From Paenibacillus sp. (lineage in GTDB: Bacteria; Bacillota; Bacilli; Paenibacillales; Paenibacillaceae), in assembly GCA_031254035.1 (NCBI GenBank), contig JAIRVF010000053.1:1-64000 (forward strand): a stretch of DNA of 64,000 bases, in the 5' to 3' direction. This document shows, in pieces, positions 61,127 through 64,000 of the stretch. Under the pieces are notes generated by a model. That model did no database searches. It had not been told where the DNA came from and saw nothing but the letters and a program-made list of their open reading frames with translations. The position numbers and the translations under genes were made by a program. Every line of letters begins with the position of its first letter. The first letter of the stretch is position 1.

Positions 61127-62089
61127 ATGAACCATCCCAATGACATAAACTTAGACTCCGTGCTTTCACTGCGGGGCGTTTCGAAAACAATTGGAAACAA
61201 GAAAATAGTAGACCAGCTCTCATTTGACATCCATGAAGGGGAAATTGTCGGGCTGCTTGGACCTAACGGAGCAGGGAAAACGACGACCATCCGGATGATC
61301 GCCGGGCTGATTCAAATGACGGAAGGGGACGTGTTCGTCCGTGGGAGCAGCATCCGTCGCGAATGGAAGAAGGCGATCCGCCATATAGGTGCGATTATCG
61401 AAAATCCGGAATTTTACCCCTATATGACAGGTTATGATAACCTGAAGCAATATCAGCTGATGAATGACTGGATTAGCAATAGCCGGATCGATGAGGTTGT
61501 TCGTCTGGTCGGGCTTGAAAACGCAATGAAGAAAAAGGTCAAGGCCTATTCACTCGGGATGCGCCAGCGGCTCGGAATCGCGCAAGCTTTGCTGCATGAG
61601 CCGTCTGTGCTTATTTTGGATGAGCCGACCAACGGATTGGATCCGGCAGGCATCCGGGAAATGCGTGACTACCTGAAAACCATCGCTCGTGAAGAAGGCA
61701 TTTCGATTCTCGTATCGAGCCACCTTCTACTGGAAATAGAGCAGCTTTGCAGCCGGGTCGTCGTCATCCAGGAAGGTAAGCTGATAACGGAACGTTCACT
61801 TGTCGACAAAGGCGGGGATCAGTCTGAAGAGAAAAATTTTGTGCGCGTCATGTTCCGTGTTGGCCGCCTGGAGGAAGCTAAACATGTGCTTGGCGCCCGT
61901 AATGACTCCGAAATTTTGCAGGTGGACGCTGATCAAAGCGAGCTGCTTGTAGCGCTTCGGTACAAGGACATTCCAGATATGGTTACAGCACTTGGAGCGG
62001 CGCAGGTTCCGATTTACCAAATTACGGAGCTGAAACAATCGCTAGAAGACGAATTTTTGAAATGGACAGGAGGAAACCGCATTGCGTAG
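61127..62089 (+). CDS. ABC transporter ATPase (BcrA/YxlF-like)
   Basis: 320 residues. Walker A is GPNGAGKTT, the Q-loop IGAIIENPEFYPYMTGYDNL is typical of the BcrA/DrrA group, the signature is YSLGMRQRLG, and Walker B is VLILDEPTNGLDP. The last 85 residues are the usual C-terminal regulatory extension. ATG follows AAAGGAG. It overlaps the permease gene by 8 bases and probably works with it in drug or peptide resistance. Confidence 0.93.
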   Translation: MNHPNDINLDSVLSLRGVSKTIGNKKIVDQLSFDIHEGEIVGLLGPNGAGKTTTIRMIAGLIQMTEGDVFVRGSSIRREWKKAIRHIGAIIENPEFYPYMTGYDNLKQYQLMNDWISNSRIDEVVRLVGLENAMKKKVKAYSLGMRQRLGIAQALLHEPSVLILDEPTNGLDPAGIREMRDYLKTIAREEGISILVSSHLLLEIEQLCSRVVVIQEGKLITERSLVDKGGDQSEEKNFVRVMFRVGRLEEAKHVLGARNDSEILQVDADQSELLVALRYKDIPDMVTALGAAQVPIYQITELKQSLEDEFLKWTGGNRIA

Positions 62090-62831
62090 TTTTATGAATC
62101 TTATCATTAATGAATGGCTGAAAATGTCCAAGAAACGCAGCTTTTTTATTCCATATGCGATCATCGCCGTGATTTCAGTGACGATTGCCTGGGTTATCAA
62201 GCGTTGGGGCGGGGAAATGGATATGTCCGTTTACGGTTATACGACCTTAATGTCCAGCATCGCAGGTTTTGGCAAGTTTGCGGCTATGCTTGCAATCATT
62301 TTTACAGCCGGTATCGTATCCAAAGAGCATAGTCAAGGAACGATTAAATTTTTGCTGATCCGTGGACAGAGCCGCGTGAAAATACTCGCATCGAAATATG
62401 TGGTTGCGCTACTGTTTACTTTATCGCTGGTTGTTTGGCTGAATGTAACGTGTTTCGCTTCAGGAGCATTATTTTTAGGAATAAAGCAATCATCGGGTGT
62501 ATGGAACAACTTGCTAATCGCGGCGGGAAGTTCGCTTGTGTACAGCATTGTTTATATGACGCTGGCGTTTATGATGGGCGTGCTGACACGTTCGTCAGGC
62601 GCGGCGATGGGTCTCGGCATGACGAGTGTCGTACTGAGCAGTATTGTCATTCCAAAAAGCTTTTACAAATATGTGTTGTTCCCAAACGTGGATTTGTCGG
62701 TATACAGTCACGGGGGCCAGCCACCGATCGAAGGGATGACGCTTCCATTTTCGATCGCGGTCTTGGCGGTTTATATTGTCTTGTTTCTTGGCGCCAGCTT
62801 TGTTACGTTTAAGAGACGTGATATAGCCTAA
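62082..62831 (+). CDS. ABC transporter permease (ABC-2 type)
   Basis: 249 residues from TTG 62082, with AGGAGG upstream inside the ATPase gene. It has about six membrane segments, the ABC-2 pattern (MNLIINEWLKMSKKRSFFIPYAIIAV, then TAGIVSKEHSQGTIKFLLIRGQSR). It forms the membrane part of the transporter encoded with the ATPase at 61127. Confidence 0.92.
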   Translation: MRSFMNLIINEWLKMSKKRSFFIPYAIIAVISVTIAWVIKRWGGEMDMSVYGYTTLMSSIAGFGKFAAMLAIIFTAGIVSKEHSQGTIKFLLIRGQSRVKILASKYVVALLFTLSLVVWLNVTCFASGALFLGIKQSSGVWNNLLIAAGSSLVYSIVYMTLAFMMGVLTRSSGAAMGLGMTSVVLSSIVIPKSFYKYVLFPNVDLSVYSHGGQPPIEGMTLPFSIAVLAVYIVLFLGASFVTFKRRDIA

Positions 62832-62874
62832 TGCAGCCAAGGGGCAAAGCTGACGGCGAAAGGAGTCTAGCCAT

Positions 62875-63297
62875 TTGAGCATCGAATTTGACAACAACTT
62901 GCCGATCTATCTCCAAATTATGAATCATATCAAAAGACAGATCGTATCTGGTCTGCTTCAGCCCGGCGATAAAATTCCGTCCGTAAGGGAGCTTGCGGCG
63001 GAAATGCAAATTAACCCGAACACGATCCAGCGGACGTTTCAGGAGCTGGAACGCGAGGAAGTCGTGGAAACAAAGCGTGGGCTGGGACGATATGTGACAA
63101 GTGAGGGATCCAAAATTATGGCGATTAAAAAGGAAATGGCCGGAGATTTGCTTCATCAGTTTATTCATGGCATGCAGGAGCTTGGATTTAAAAATAAAGA
63201 TATCGTCTCTATCGTCAAGGAAGCGGTGGCGGCTGAAACTGAAAGCAGCTCGAACCAGAAGGGGGGGCAACTGGATGGAAACAATACTGAAGGTTAA
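62875..63297 (+). CDS. YtrA-type GntR regulator
   Basis: 140 residues from TTG 62875, with GAAAGGAG upstream. Short GntR of the YtrA class: PIYLQIMNHIKRQIVSGLLQPGDKIPSVRELAAEMQINPNTIQRTFQELEREEVV and the wing GLGRYV, then a helical dimerisation tail of about 50 residues. YtrA-type repressors control adjacent ABC transporter operons and are induced by wall-active antibiotics. The gene overlaps the next ATPase gene by 23 bases. Confidence 0.93.
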   Translation: MSIEFDNNLPIYLQIMNHIKRQIVSGLLQPGDKIPSVRELAAEMQINPNTIQRTFQELEREEVVETKRGLGRYVTSEGSKIMAIKKEMAGDLLHQFIHGMQELGFKNKDIVSIVKEAVAAETESSSNQKGGQLDGNNTEG

Positions 63298-63973
63298 CGC
63301 CCTGTCTAAAAAATACAGATTCAAGCAGGCGCTGAACCAGGTAAGTCTTGAGATCGGACCGGGCAAAATCATCGGTCTGCTTGGCTCGAACGGAAGTGGC
63401 AAAAGCACGATGATGCAAATCATCGCAGGGCTCACTCCCGCAACGGCTGGAGAGATCTTGGTCATGGGAAAACCGGTTGGAATAGAAACGAAAAGTCTCA
63501 TTTCCTATATGCCCGACCGTCCGATGACCGAGAGCTGGATGAAGGTGAAGGACGCCGTCGCCTTTTATAAGGACTTTTATGCGGATTTTGATATTGAAAA
63601 AGCGCGCGAAATGCTGGATTTTATGAATTTGGATGAAAAGAGCGCGGTTAGCACATTGTCTAAGGGCATGAATGAACGTCTTCAGTTGACCTTGGCGCTT
63701 TCACGCAAAGTTAATCTGTACTTGCTAGATGAGCCGATTGCCGGGGTGGACCCCGTAGCCCGGGGCAAAATTCTGGATGCCATTGTTCGCTTTTATAGTG
63801 AGGATAGCAGTCTCATCATTTGCACCCATCTGGTTCGGGATATGGAGCGGATCTTCGATGAAGTCATGTTTTTGAACAATGGAAGTATCGTGCTGCACGA
63901 AGAAGTGGAAAACCTCCGCATAAAGCACGGAAGGAGCGTCGACGAGATGTTTAGAGAGGTGTTCGGCGAATGA
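63275..63973 (+). CDS. ABC transporter ATPase, YtrB-like
   Basis: 232 residues from ATG 63275; the run of G's at 63261-63267 is its binding site. Walker A is GSNGSGKSTMMQ, the signature is LSKGMNERLQL, Walker B is LYLLDEPIAGVDP, and the H-loop is IICTHLVRDM. It resembles YtrB/EcsA-type ATPases. Overlap with the YtrA-type gene and with the next gene (ATGA at 63970) shows tight coupling. Confidence 0.93.
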   Translation: METILKVNALSKKYRFKQALNQVSLEIGPGKIIGLLGSNGSGKSTMMQIIAGLTPATAGEILVMGKPVGIETKSLISYMPDRPMTESWMKVKDAVAFYKDFYADFDIEKAREMLDFMNLDEKSAVSTLSKGMNERLQLTLALSRKVNLYLLDEPIAGVDPVARGKILDAIVRFYSEDSSLIICTHLVRDMERIFDEVMFLNNGSIVLHEEVENLRIKHGRSVDEMFREVFGE

Positions 63974-64000
63974 TTAAGCTGATTAAATACGATCTGAGAC
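63970..64000 (+). CDS. Start of an ABC-type membrane protein (partial)
   Basis: The ATG at 63970 overlaps the stop of the ATPase gene as ATGA. Only ten codons are seen (MIKLIKYDLR). Such starts are typical of ABC-2 or YtrC/D-type permease genes in this position, so it is likely the membrane partner of the ATPase at 63275. Confidence 0.6.
   Translation, partial: MIKLIKYDLR

Overview
The window looks like a chromosomal segment of a Gram-positive, Paenibacillus-like bacterium. The reasons are frequent TTG/GTG starts behind strong AGGAGG ribosome binding sites, a tRNA cluster with mostly encoded CCA, an S-layer-homology (SLH) protein, YpsA, a short-form 6-phosphogluconate dehydrogenase in a gnt operon, and many Rho-independent hairpins. 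Species assignment is inference; no rRNA gene is present.

Layout. 1-430: tRNA cluster (Gln partial, Lys, Gly, Pro, Gly) and terminator. 430-1099: no intact gene, but two abutting tandem-repeat arrays (33 bp and 39 bp) that form one open frame without a start codon on the minus strand. 1100-9807: an apparent RiPP gene cluster made of two paralogous radical SAM/SPASM maturases flanking a 41-residue precursor peptide with a Cys-Cys pair, then a TPR-like protein, a B12-binding radical SAM enzyme, a CPBP protease and an MFS exporter. 10123-22879: mostly housekeeping or single genes (oxidoreductases, WrbA, NAGPA-type glycosidase, ABC ATPase, thioesterase, RNase H1, ECF sigma factor, GreA, DinB, nitronate monooxygenase, YpsA). 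22962-29585: an AT-richer accessory patch with secreted proteins of unknown function, a frameshifted Nudix pseudogene abutting a MerR-like gene, an IS3-like remnant, and a divergent ArsR/flavin-reductase pair. 29744-34027: TatD, a diguanylate cyclase, and HflX behind a long leader with a 13-codon uORF and terminators. 34100-40118: phosphonate-type ABC operon phnDCEE divergent from a 5'-nucleotidase-like metallophosphatase. 40429-45260: a large secreted multidomain protein ending in a dockerin-like region, followed by a cohesin-SLH surface anchor. 45506-48500: SpeD, then a lipoprotein/lipase/small-partner module resembling the reverse-arranged type VII lipase toxins. 48661-49910: FMN riboswitch and an EamA-type transporter. 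51514-56575: gluconate operon (gnd, gntR, gntP, gntK) with a GntR-type operator. 56576-57246: repeat-rich intergenic region. 57247-64000: ADP-ribosylglycohydrolase, AraC regulator, CAP-domain secreted protein, and an ABC transporter/YtrA-type regulator operon that runs off the end.

Most notable: (1) the RiPP cluster with an unclassified precursor; (2) the lipase module with a C-terminal type VII targeting-like helical domain, an upstream lipoprotein as candidate immunity and a downstream WxG-like partner; (3) a cohesin/dockerin pair without any cellulase; (4) an FMN riboswitch controlling a DMT-family permease; (5) a probable translation-coupled attenuator ahead of hflX; (6) a MITE-like repeat with terminal inverted repeats, one copy inside the gnt operon.
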